Positions 15,589 to 26,226 of a stretch of DNA of 64,000 nt are shown piece after piece. How positions within the stretch are numbered: position 1 is the stretch's first letter; the number at the start of each line of letters is the position of its first letter. The translations under genes and the position numbers were made by a program. Source of the DNA: G963667855 sp963667855 (GTDB lineage Bacteria; Planctomycetota; Phycisphaerae; UBA1845); the NCBI GenBank assembly GCA_963667855.2, contig CAXXKI010000004.1, forward strand, positions 124,001-188,000, read 5' to 3'. The notes beneath the pieces are model-generated. The model saw only the letters and a program-made list of their open reading frames with translations. It made no database searches and was not told the origin of the DNA.

Positions 15589-17541
15589 GTGATCAATGTG
15601 GTAATCCAAGGTATTAATCACCGTCCCGGTTTTTGGCCCGTTTTCGTTCTGCTCCTCGTAGCGGTTACGGTACCTGCTGCCGGTGTGCTGTGGTTCATGA
15701 ACCAGGCGATGAGTAATCAACGGCTCGCTATTCAGCAGAAGCTGGAGAACGCTTATCGAGATCAACTGGTTACGTTGCGAAACAAGCTGCAGGAGGATTG
15801 GAATAACGCGCTGAGGACGCTTCAATCCGCAGGCAATCGGGCGGAGGCGTCCTCGGCTTTTGCCAAGCTGGTAAGTGCGGGAGTTGTGGATAGTATTGTC
15901 TTCCGCGATCAAAACGGTGAGGTGCTCTATCCTGTCACTTATTATCGTCCGGTATCGCCAGTATTGGGGGAAAACTATAAATGGAATGAAGCTCAAAAAC
16001 TGGAATATCAGGAGAATGATCCTGCTGGGGCTGCTAGATTGTACGGTGAACTGGGTAATGTAATATCCGAAACGGACGCTCAGGCTCTCCAGGCTCAGGC
16101 GCGATGCCTTGTTAAGGCCGGAAAAACGAAAGAAGCTATAGAGATTCTCACCGTAAAACTTTCGAAACCGCGGTATCGGGATGCAGTCGACGGTAATGGC
16201 AGGCTCGTGGTTCCCGATTCCCAATTGCACGCTTTGAAATTAATGATCAGGGATGGAATGCCGGCGACTTCAGGGGTTTTTCGACGCATCGCGGAGCGTT
16301 TGCTGGAAAGGCTTAATGACTATACAGAACCGGCAATCCCGATCGCTCAGCGTTTGTTCATTGCCGGTGAGTTGCAGAAGCTGTTCTTGGAAGCCGGTGA
16401 AATCGGTAATTTGGCGGGGGAAGCGCTTGCCGGAAAATATCTTGAGGCCGAAATCGAAGAAAACACGACCGGGAAATTACTTGTTAGTCCCGATATGGAA
16501 AATACCTGGAGATGGACTTCGCCTGATTATTCTTACACCGCGTTACTTACGCACGATAGTATTATTTCCCGGTGGAATGATTGTATCACGGACAATATCA
16601 CGCTTTCCGGCGTAAAGGTGGATCTCCGTTATCCGGGGCGGAAAGGATCTTTACCGACAGCAGTCACGACCACACCTGTCGGCCATATGTTCCCCGATTG
16701 GGTTCTGGCTCTCTATGTGGACGATGATTCGGCGTTAACCCTGGCCGCCAGCAGGCAGAAAGTCGTCTATGCTTTTGTGGCGATTCTGATTATCGTGGCC
16801 ATGTTTGCGGTAAGTTTGCTCACTGCCAGGTACGTCCGGCGGCAAATGAAACTTACCCGGTTGAAGAACGATTTCGTGGCAACTGTCTCTCATGAACTGA
16901 AAACTCCGTTGACTTCCATACGTGTGTTGACAGATACTCTGCTCGATGATGATATGCAGGTGACAGAGCAGGCCCGTAAATATCTTTATCTCATTGCCAA
17001 GGAGAACACCCGGCTTAGTAGATTGATTGATAATTTCCTAAGCTTCTCCCGCATGGAGAGAGGCAAGTCCACGTTTGATATGAGCGAAGTCCGTGTACAA
17101 GATGTGATTTCGGATGCCTTGCAGGCCGCTGACAGGTTTATATCCGACGACTGTTCGGTTGAGCTTGAAGTCGATGACGATCTTCCCATGATAGCTGGAG
17201 ATAAAGACGCTCTGGTAACGCTTTTTATCAATCTTCTGGAAAACGCTGTCAAATATTCTCGGTATGAAAAAGCCATTACTGTCTGCGCGTTCGCCGGGGA
17301 TGGGAATGTTATTATAGCCGTGTCGGATAAAGGAATTGGTATGACAAAGCGGAAGATGAAAAAGATCTTCGATCCGTTTACCCAGGTCGATTCCACTTTG
17401 TCGCGAATTGTGGGGGGGGCCGGACTTGGACTCAGCATTGTTCGGTTTATTGTTGACGCCCACAAAGGTTCGATTAACGTCGAAAGTAAGGTTGGGCAGG
17501 GAAGTGTGTTTACGGTTACACTGCCGATATGTGTGAAGTAA
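15589..17541 (+). CDS. Membrane sensor histidine kinase
   Basis: The 650-residue kinase has an N-terminal membrane helix (about residues 14-36), a long extracytoplasmic sensor region of about 350 residues with a TPR-like segment, a second helix (about 388-408, FVAILIIVAMFAVSLL), then HisKA with the phospho-acceptor His435 in SHELKTPLTS, and a HATPase domain with N box (NLLENAVKY, about 548-556), DKGIGM and GGAGLGLSIV. A GTG at 15589 is used as start; no ATG is in frame nearby and a stop lies 33 bases upstream. The response regulator starts 17 bases after the stop, so they form a two-component pair. The signal sensed is unknown. Confidence 0.92.
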   Translation: MINVVIQGINHRPGFWPVFVLLLVAVTVPAAGVLWFMNQAMSNQRLAIQQKLENAYRDQLVTLRNKLQEDWNNALRTLQSAGNRAEASSAFAKLVSAGVVDSIVFRDQNGEVLYPVTYYRPVSPVLGENYKWNEAQKLEYQENDPAGAARLYGELGNVISETDAQALQAQARCLVKAGKTKEAIEILTVKLSKPRYRDAVDGNGRLVVPDSQLHALKLMIRDGMPATSGVFRRIAERLLERLNDYTEPAIPIAQRLFIAGELQKLFLEAGEIGNLAGEALAGKYLEAEIEENTTGKLLVSPDMENTWRWTSPDYSYTALLTHDSIISRWNDCITDNITLSGVKVDLRYPGRKGSLPTAVTTTPVGHMFPDWVLALYVDDDSALTLAASRQKVVYAFVAILIIVAMFAVSLLTARYVRRQMKLTRLKNDFVATVSHELKTPLTSIRVLTDTLLDDDMQVTEQARKYLYLIAKENTRLSRLIDNFLSFSRMERGKSTFDMSEVRVQDVISDALQAADRFISDDCSVELEVDDDLPMIAGDKDALVTLFINLLENAVKYSRYEKAITVCAFAGDGNVIIAVSDKGIGMTKRKMKKIFDPFTQVDSTLSRIVGGAGLGLSIVRFIVDAHKGSINVESKVGQGSVFTVTLPICVK

Positions 17542-17560
17542 GTCACCAGGACGAGCAGTG

Positions 17561-18250
17561 ATGCCCAGTGAAAAAGTGCTTATTGTCGAGGATGATCCAA
17601 CGCTGTTGGAGGCGCTCAAGGATAACTTCCTGCACGCGGGGTATTGCGTTGAGGTTGCCGATGATGGTGAGAAAGGCCTGGACGCAGCCCTTAATTCCAA
17701 CGCCGATCTGATCCTTTTGGATATCATGCTTCCGAAAATAAACGGTTACGAAATCTGCCGCCAGGTTCGGGAAAGGCAACTCGACGTTATCGTTATTATG
17801 CTTACGGCCAAGGGGCAGGAATCGGATATCATTCTGGGGTTGAATCTGGGGGCTGACGATTACGTCACCAAACCGTTTGGGATAAAGGAACTGCTGGCGA
17901 GGGTTAATGCTTTTCTGCGTCGACATCGTCGGGTGAAACAGCGTTCTTACAAATTCGGTGACTGCGAGTTTGATGGTGTATCGTACGAACTTACCCGTAA
18001 CGGCCAACATGTTCAGCTAACGCCGAAGGAACTCAGCCTACTCCAGTATCTGGTGGAAAAGACTGATCGGGCATTGTCGCGAGACCAGATTCTGAACGCC
18101 GTGTGGGGGCATAGTGTGTTCGTAACGACGCGTAGTGTTGATCGCTGCATAACTACATTGCGAGGTAAGATAGAAGCCGATCCTCACCAACCTCGATTTA
18201 TAAAAACCATACGGGAAATAGGTTATCGTTTTGAAATGCCGGAAACATAA
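17561..18250 (+). CDS. OmpR-family response regulator
   Basis: A 229-residue two-domain regulator. The receiver domain has the acidic pair in VEDD, phospho-acceptor Asp54 in LLDIMLP, the conserved Thr in MLTAKG and Lys in VTKPFG. The C-terminal winged helix (about residues 130-228) shows LTPKELSLLQYLVE and VDRCITTLRGKIE, as in OmpR/PhoB regulators. The ATG at 17561 is preferred over the GTG one codon earlier because of AGGACGAG upstream. It is the partner of the kinase just before it. Its targets are not evident from the window. Confidence 0.95.
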   Translation: MPSEKVLIVEDDPTLLEALKDNFLHAGYCVEVADDGEKGLDAALNSNADLILLDIMLPKINGYEICRQVRERQLDVIVIMLTAKGQESDIILGLNLGADDYVTKPFGIKELLARVNAFLRRHRRVKQRSYKFGDCEFDGVSYELTRNGQHVQLTPKELSLLQYLVEKTDRALSRDQILNAVWGHSVFVTTRSVDRCITTLRGKIEADPHQPRFIKTIREIGYRFEMPET

Positions 18251-18288
18251 TGGCGGCTGGCGTTTTTCTGCTATTCCCATTAAGGCCG

Positions 18289-18322
18289 GAACGGGCAAAA
18301 AGGCTTTCCTTTTTGCCCGTTC
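18289..18322. terminator. Strong bidirectional terminator
   Basis: A perfect 15-bp stem (GGAACGGGCAAAAAG G / C CTTTTTGCCCGTTCC-type arms at 18289-18303 and 18308-18322) with a CTTT loop lies between the convergent response-regulator and nucleotide-sugar-dehydrogenase genes. The A/T runs inside the arms supply a T tract on both strands. Confidence 0.75.
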
Positions 18323-18355
18323 TGATCAGGATTGTTTTCAAGGATCCGTTACGTT

Positions 18356-19996
18356 TTACTTCTTGGCTTTAACCTTGTCCTTAATCCGCTTCATATGACC
18401 TCTGCCCAGGCCTTTTACTTCGCAGCCCAGCTCGAAGTATCTTGCGATTTTTTCATCGTCGAGGATGCCGAAGCAATCGATGATGGCGGCCGGTCGGCCT
18501 ACCAGTTTGACAACCTCCGCCGGATCGAGCTTCATGTACGCTTCGTGGCGGACGGCCAGCACTACCGCGTCTGCTCCGGGCAGTACCTTGGCCAGATCGT
18601 TTTCCACTTTGGATTTGGTTAACTGTTCCTGGTTGCGGAAGAATCGCGACCAGCTCTGGCCCGGTGCGGGGTACGTATCCTGGCTTTCCAGTTCCCACCA
18701 TTTCTTGACGTACGGATCGTGGATGGCTATTTCGGCTCCCATTTCCGCCAGTTTACGTACCAGCATTTCACTGCCGCTGTATCGCGTATCGCCGACATCC
18801 TCGCGGTAGGCGGCACCGAGAAGTGCGCAGCGGGAGGCGGCTACGTATTTTCCCAGGTTACGCAGAGCGTCGCGGACCAGTTCGGCCACGTGCAACGCGC
18901 GGGTGTCGTTTATGTTTATTGCCGATTCCGTTATCTTGAATAAATCATCTTCGAAACCCATCAGATGTTTGTATGCCCACATTCCCAATCCACCATCCTT
19001 GGGCAGGCAGTAACCGCCGATACCGGGACCCGGGAAGATCATGTTGCTGTGTGTGGGACGCATACGAATCGCGTTAACCACCTTGATCAGGTCAACGCCG
19101 TTACGCTCCGCGAACAGGCTCCATTCGTGCAGATAGGCCAGGATCGTTGCTCGATAGCTGTTTTCCACGATCTTCGTGGTTTCGCTCTCCAACGGGCGAT
19201 CCATGACCGTAAGTGGAAAATTCTCTACGTTGAGTACATCTGACAGGAATTTAACCACCCTGTTGCGACTCTCCTCGTTGACACCGGCGCAAACACGCCA
19301 GAAGTCGCGAATGCTGGCCACGTACTCTCGTCCGGGCATGACCCTTTCAAAACTATGGGCGAGTAGCGGGGAACTCTTTATACCGCGGTCTTCAAACGCC
19401 TTGCGTAAAATCGGGTAGGCCACGTATTCGGTCGTACCGGGAGCTACGGTGGTTTCGATAAGAACCAGGCAATTCGGCGGGATAACTTCGCCGATGGTTG
19501 CCAGGCTTTTTTCCAGGGCAGCCATGTCGGCCGAGCCTGTTCGTAAATTGCCAAGCTCCTTCTTTACATAATCGCACTGTACGTCAACGACCACGACGTC
19601 GGCGAGCTTCATTACGTCGCGGGTGAATGTAGCGGTGAGGGTCTTGTGGTTCTTAACACAATTTTCTATCAGCGGGGCGACTTCCGGATCCTCCGCTTCT
19701 ACCGGGGCGATACCGCGGTTGAGCAGTTCTATTTTCCAGTAGCTGCGAACGCTGGGGCGCTGCATACCGATTACGAATTTATTGTGTTTTCCCGTTTTCT
19801 TATCGCGGCTGTCGGCTACTACCGCGGCCATTACCGCTCCGACAAAACCGACACCAACGACTACTACGATCTCCCGACCTTGCGCCCGGTTTTCCTCTAC
19901 CAGCTTGCTGAGCCGTTCGAATTCAGGCCCGTATTGATCTTCGGTTGGTAATGGAAACTTTTCACCCTGCGGACTGATGCTGTAAGACGCACCCAT
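18356..19996 (-). CDS. UDP-glucose/GDP-mannose-type nucleotide sugar dehydrogenase
   Basis: The enzyme oxidises the C6 hydroxyl of a nucleotide sugar to a uronic acid with two NAD+, feeding polysaccharide synthesis. The Rossmann motif VVGVGFVG is near residue 47. The substrate-channel motifs IETTVAPGTTEY and PERVMPGR-like FERVMPGREY follow, and the catalytic cysteine is Cys330 in GGYCLPKDGG. The C-terminal NAD half has LLGAAYREDVGDTRYS. At 546 residues it is about 100 longer than typical, with an N-terminal extension of about 40 residues and an insert around residues 460-490. The start is firm: AAGGAGGAGC lies 5 bases before the ATG. The exact substrate cannot be told. Confidence 0.9.
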   Translation of the reverse strand: MGASYSISPQGEKFPLPTEDQYGPEFERLSKLVEENRAQGREIVVVVGVGFVGAVMAAVVADSRDKKTGKHNKFVIGMQRPSVRSYWKIELLNRGIAPVEAEDPEVAPLIENCVKNHKTLTATFTRDVMKLADVVVVDVQCDYVKKELGNLRTGSADMAALEKSLATIGEVIPPNCLVLIETTVAPGTTEYVAYPILRKAFEDRGIKSSPLLAHSFERVMPGREYVASIRDFWRVCAGVNEESRNRVVKFLSDVLNVENFPLTVMDRPLESETTKIVENSYRATILAYLHEWSLFAERNGVDLIKVVNAIRMRPTHSNMIFPGPGIGGYCLPKDGGLGMWAYKHLMGFEDDLFKITESAININDTRALHVAELVRDALRNLGKYVAASRCALLGAAYREDVGDTRYSGSEMLVRKLAEMGAEIAIHDPYVKKWWELESQDTYPAPGQSWSRFFRNQEQLTKSKVENDLAKVLPGADAVVLAVRHEAYMKLDPAEVVKLVGRPAAIIDCFGILDDEKIARYFELGCEVKGLGRGHMKRIKDKVKAKK

Positions 19997-20537
19997 GATG
20001 CTCCTCCTTGGAAAATGCCAATAAGTTCCGGTTTATCCAGGAGCTAAAGCGAATCAGCACTTCGGTATGATATCCGCTGACGCGGAAGCGTACCTGTTCC
20101 TGACTAACCGGAAAAAGTTGCATAGCGGCAATTGAGAAATAGAGAAAAAGGCACTTGCCGGAAACGAATACGGCCGGTTAACCAGGTAAACGCAATCAAT
20201 AATTCTCCCCTGCCAAGTCTCACGTTCATCCTAGCAATCGCCGCCACCTCATACAAGCAACGGTTATCAATAGAAGAAAATCATCGTGCGAAGTTTGCCT
20301 AAATAGCCAAATTGGTCAGTTGAGAGGCTGCGATTGAGCTTCCTCTTTGCGTTTTTCGACGGTGAGCTAGTTAATGGGAGCTGACTCGGGCTGGGGCTCT
20401 AGATTTGAGATCTCAGATCTGAAATTTATTAGGACTTTGTGATCTAAAGTGTGAATTAAGTGTCGATTCAAGTCTGGGCCTTATGTGTTAGGGGAAAAGC
20501 AATCAGTACGAACGTCTCAAGTGAATTCTTGTTCCTC
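19997..20537. other. Intergenic region with one AT-rich repeat
   Basis: No credible gene was found. It contains copy 2 of the AT-rich palindromic repeat (20401-20427) and presumably the promoter of the minus-strand dehydrogenase, although no convincing -35/-10 pair was seen. Confidence 0.4.
20401..20427. repeat. AT-rich dispersed palindromic repeat, copy 2
   Basis: The stretch begins agatttgagatctcagatct and ends gaaattt. It is self-complementary around GAGATCTC and shares the words GATTTGAGAT and CAGATC with the other copies. It lies 111 bases beyond the 3' end of the four-helix-bundle gene. Confidence 0.5.
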
Positions 20538-21013
20538 CTAGTCGGGGTTGGGGTAGATATTAGGATGTGCCTGATGTAATCGCCTGGCGAGGTTTAGATC
20601 GAATTCTTTTCGTCGGAGTTCTCGCTGATATCTTTCGCGGACGGCATCGGTTAGATGACGTTGACCTTTGATATTGCAGTTTTGCAGGTTGTCAGCCCAA
20701 CCGCGAATCTGCCGCGCGCAGTTTTCGGCGAGTGACCTGATGTCGGTTGCTTCGCTCTTAAGTCCTGCAGCATCGAACGAACTTCTCCGGCCGACCCTCG
20801 CGCTATATAAAGATAAGCGAGCAACTCGGCTGTCGAGCCGCGTTCGAAACCTTCGGCGATGTTATTTGAAACTGACAGGGCCGCGCGACGCAGTTGGTCG
20901 CGCAAGTCTCCTGATTGGGAAAAGAAACGGTCCCTGGTTAAGGTGTAAACTCGAAGAGCGAGTTCCATGGCTGCATTCCATACGGGGAGATCTTCGAAAC
21001 GTTTGTATCTCAT
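20538..21013 (-). CDS. Four-helix-bundle (S23 / 23S-rRNA-IVS type) protein, frameshifted
   Basis: From the ATG at 21013 (GGAGG 5 bases upstream) the product starts RYKRFEDLPVWNAAMELA and contains the family core DQLRRAALSVSNNIAEGF and RGSAGEVRSML. Near 20755-20770 the reading frame must shift: the uninterrupted frame gives an unlike tail, while the next frame gives the expected helix LAENCARQIRGWADNLQN and runs to a stop at 20538. A single-base deletion (GACTT for GACCTT) would explain it. Members of this family occur in rRNA intervening sequences, and a relative (Avd) works in diversity-generating retroelements; no reverse transcriptase or variable repeat is present here. AT-rich repeats flank the gene on both sides. 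Confidence 0.75.
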
Positions 21014-21165
21014 GAGTCCTCCAGGTTTTTGAAGAAGATGTGATATGACCAAGTAACCGGGCCGACGACCAGGTTGGAGATTACTCCGGCCGCTTGGAAT
21101 TTCAAGCCCAAACGAGGGTGAACGATAGTCGGTTTGTTGATCTGATGCGCCGGAAGTCGCGTTTT

Positions 21166-21227
21166 ATTTGAGATTTGAGATCCGGAATCCAAGAGCATCT
21201 CAAATTCGAAATTTCAAATCTCAGATC
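21166..21227. repeat. AT-rich dispersed palindromic repeat, copy 3 (double)
   Basis: Two motif copies lie in opposite orientation: atttgagatttgagatc at 21166-21182 and caaattcgaaatttcaaa plus tctcagatc at 21201-21227. TGAGATTTGAGAT can pair with ATTTCAAATCTCA, giving a stem of about 12 bp. It sits about 150 bases upstream of the four-helix-bundle start, in a 370-base gap without a gene. Confidence 0.55.
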
Positions 21228-21384
21228 AGGCAATCTGGGGATCTTGGTTTTGTGGGTATGGGTTTACCTGTCAGCGAGGTTTAAAGGTTTTATTGATACT
21301 TTCACGGCCATTTGGTGGGCAGTTTCGCTCCAGCGCTTCCCTGTGTGTTTGTCGATTGCGTTCGAGTCGGGATAAGTTAGTATT

Positions 21385-22665
21385 CTATTTCATGTTAGAT
21401 TCCAGGGCTTGCTCAATAGCAGTGTTGATTTTTCTCCAAGCATCGAGTTTTTCTGGAGTTATAGCTTTGTAATATGGAAAAGTATCGTTCAGGTCTGGAT
21501 TGGTATTGTCGAGAATACGCGGTATATCGAGTTCTACCGTTGTGTAGCCGGAAGAACACTGGCCAAGTTTTCCGGCTTCTGGCGCAAGTCGTAAAATGTT
21601 TGGATCCACTTGAATAGTGATCCGACCTTTTTTGGTAGAAACTTCTATTAAGCCTTTTTTGTTGTCAATTGGTTTCATGGACCAGATTAGTGGGCGGACC
21701 CATTCGCGTGGATCAATACTGTCCATATATCCCAAAACTCGCCACCGGCCGTCACGTACGCAGATCATGCTGGTTTGCACTAAAAGAGCGCCATCGTCGG
21801 GAGTGAGGTTTATTACATCCTCTAATGTAGGCCATGTATCCCATCGGCGTCGCATTCCGTATACTGCCGCATCAGAGAAGAAACGTTCGTGACTATCGAG
21901 CTTGCTTATGAGTAGGGCTGCGCCGAATCCGCCACCGTATAGTGGTAATCCCATCCAGGCTCCCGCTTTGAGCTGCCGGTCGGTTTTTCTACCGGCTGGG
22001 AGCCAGTCTGGTAATTTGGATAGCAGCTTTCTTCGAATACTGTTGCCATGATTTATCCACGATTTCAAAGATTTTGGAGTGATATTGTTCAGGTTAATAT
22101 CCATGTCCCAGAAGCCAGGCCTCCTTCCTTTGAAGTGATGTGCTAGTGTTTTTTCAAAGGCGCTGGCTGCTGTAACTACATTGGCTATCGGAAACCTCAG
22201 TGCCTCATCACGTGTGGTTGGGTTATTGGCGATTAAGGTCATTGTAGGTTCGTCGGCAGTTGTTTCAATTGACCACATTTCTCCCCACGGTTTTTTTCCC
22301 CACTCCTTCCGCGGTTCGCTTTCGTCAACGACAGAACGTCTAGTAGGAGGCACAGGCCAATCCGTTCGATTGAATTCCGACAGCAATCCGCACGGTTTCC
22401 ATCGTTCGTTCCGTAGAGGGCGGGTCGAAATTAAGCCCATCCAGGCTGACGTCCATTCTTTTAAGGGCGGAATATCACCGGGTTTCGGAAGTTCATCGAA
22501 CAAGGCAGGCAGTAGATATGCGTAGGCGAAATCCACTTCTGCATTCTCTCCAGGTTCACGAGTAACCACTAATGGGCAATAACCCATGCGAGGGATCGGG
22601 ACTGCCCATAGTTCTCCTTCCCGGATCGGGGTTTTAGTTCTACGTTTTGCTTTCTTTTTAGCCAT
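21385..22665 (-). CDS. Tandem Imm26-like protein, function unknown
   Basis: The 426-residue product starts with a very basic tail (MAKKKAKRRTKTP) and then IREGELWAVPIPRMGYCPLV, which recalls the opening of Imm26-type immunity domains (a G-D/E-hydrophobic-A-V/I-P pattern, then a second Gly-rich strand). A second copy begins at about residue 228: LKAGAWMGLPLYGGGFGAAL. Both halves continue with a similar pattern, ending WKPCGL and WRVLGYMDS. The middle contains a Trp-rich stretch and helices. No signal peptide or membrane segment is present. Immunity proteins usually sit beside a polymorphic toxin; none is visible here, so the assignment is by pattern only and moderate at best. The gene neighbours AT-rich repeats. 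Confidence 0.6.
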   Translation of the reverse strand: MAKKKAKRRTKTPIREGELWAVPIPRMGYCPLVVTREPGENAEVDFAYAYLLPALFDELPKPGDIPPLKEWTSAWMGLISTRPLRNERWKPCGLLSEFNRTDWPVPPTRRSVVDESEPRKEWGKKPWGEMWSIETTADEPTMTLIANNPTTRDEALRFPIANVVTAASAFEKTLAHHFKGRRPGFWDMDINLNNITPKSLKSWINHGNSIRRKLLSKLPDWLPAGRKTDRQLKAGAWMGLPLYGGGFGAALLISKLDSHERFFSDAAVYGMRRRWDTWPTLEDVINLTPDDGALLVQTSMICVRDGRWRVLGYMDSIDPREWVRPLIWSMKPIDNKKGLIEVSTKKGRITIQVDPNILRLAPEAGKLGQCSSGYTTVELDIPRILDNTNPDLNDTFPYYKAITPEKLDAWRKINTAIEQALESNMK

Positions 22666-22973
22666 AGTCTAGGTGTCTGAAAAAGTTTGCGGTGAATCAA
22701 AAGTTTTCTAGTTGATTATGTTAATGAGTCAGAACGGCTTTTATCAACTCTTTTGTGGCTGTATTTTGTCGAGCAGACTGTCGTAGTGCTATATTCGTCG
22801 AAAACATCGTGTGAACTATATTAATACATATATGTTGGTGCGGAGAAAGGTCGTGTTTGGGTTTTTTGTATTAGTTTCAATTTCAGATTTGAGATCTCGA
22901 ATTCGAGATTATTTTGCTTCCGGCGGTTTTGTATATCGCCGCTCTCCGTAGTGTTTGCGGTCGAGTACCGGCT
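22666..22973. other. Intergenic region with AT-rich repeat
   Basis: This gene-free stretch lies between the Imm26-like gene's start and the terminator of ppdK. It holds copy 4 of the AT-rich repeat (22875-22910). Nothing else was recognised. Confidence 0.4.
22875..22910. repeat. AT-rich dispersed palindromic repeat, copy 4
   Basis: It contains TTTCAATTTCAGATTTGAGA followed by TCTCGAATTCGAGATT. GAGATCTC and AATCTCGAATTCGAGATT-type palindromes are embedded. The words CAGATTTGAGAT match copies 2 and 3. Confidence 0.5.
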
Positions 22974-23008
22974 AAAAAAACGGGAGCGTGCCAATCGACA
23001 CGCTCCCG
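22974..23008 (-). terminator. Terminator of ppdK
   Basis: A perfect 10-bp stem CGGGAGCGTG / CACGCTCCCG with an 8-base loop is followed on the minus strand by seven Ts (the A run at 22974-22980). It lies 48 bases past the ppdK stop. Confidence 0.9.
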
Positions 23009-23056
23009 TATGTTTTTGTCCGCGTGAAGTGAATCACACGTTACTTACTTTTGCTA

Positions 23057-25870
<2,814 letters not shown>

Positions 25871-25928
25871 ATCTGCTACTGCTCCATAATCGAGGAATGT
25901 ATCCAGTGAGGTATGTTCCGATGCGATA

Positions 25929-25956
25929 ACTATAAATTGCAGTTTCGTACTGTCAA
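25929..25956 (-). promoter_or_regulatory. Sigma-70-type promoter of ppdK
   Basis: On the minus strand TTGACA (25956-25951), a 16-base spacer and TATAGT (25934-25929) lie 58 bases before the start codon. Eleven of twelve consensus positions match. The remaining divergent space up to 26226 shows no comparable element for the gspE operon. Confidence 0.7.
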
Positions 25957-26226
25957 TGCGGCTTTCAACCAGTAGCGTCAAAGTCGAGCAGGAGACGACA
26001 GTATTTTTCGTTGATGATTTGGCGATAACGGAAAACGAGGTGTATGGTTGAAGGGGGAATAGTGAGGTTTGCTTGATAGGAGTGGAAATCGCCGGTAAAA
26101 TCAACACATTGTCGCCTGGAGACGATAAGCTCGATACCAGGTGGTGAGGACCGGCGAACTTTTTGTCGGAATATCTAACGTACTTGACCAGTGTTGAGTG
26201 AAGTTTGGCTTGGATGAAAGCTGTCT

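Noticed and set aside
20538..21227. Diversity-generating retroelement
   Set aside because: The four-helix-bundle gene resembles Avd, but there is no reverse transcriptase and no template/variable repeat pair.
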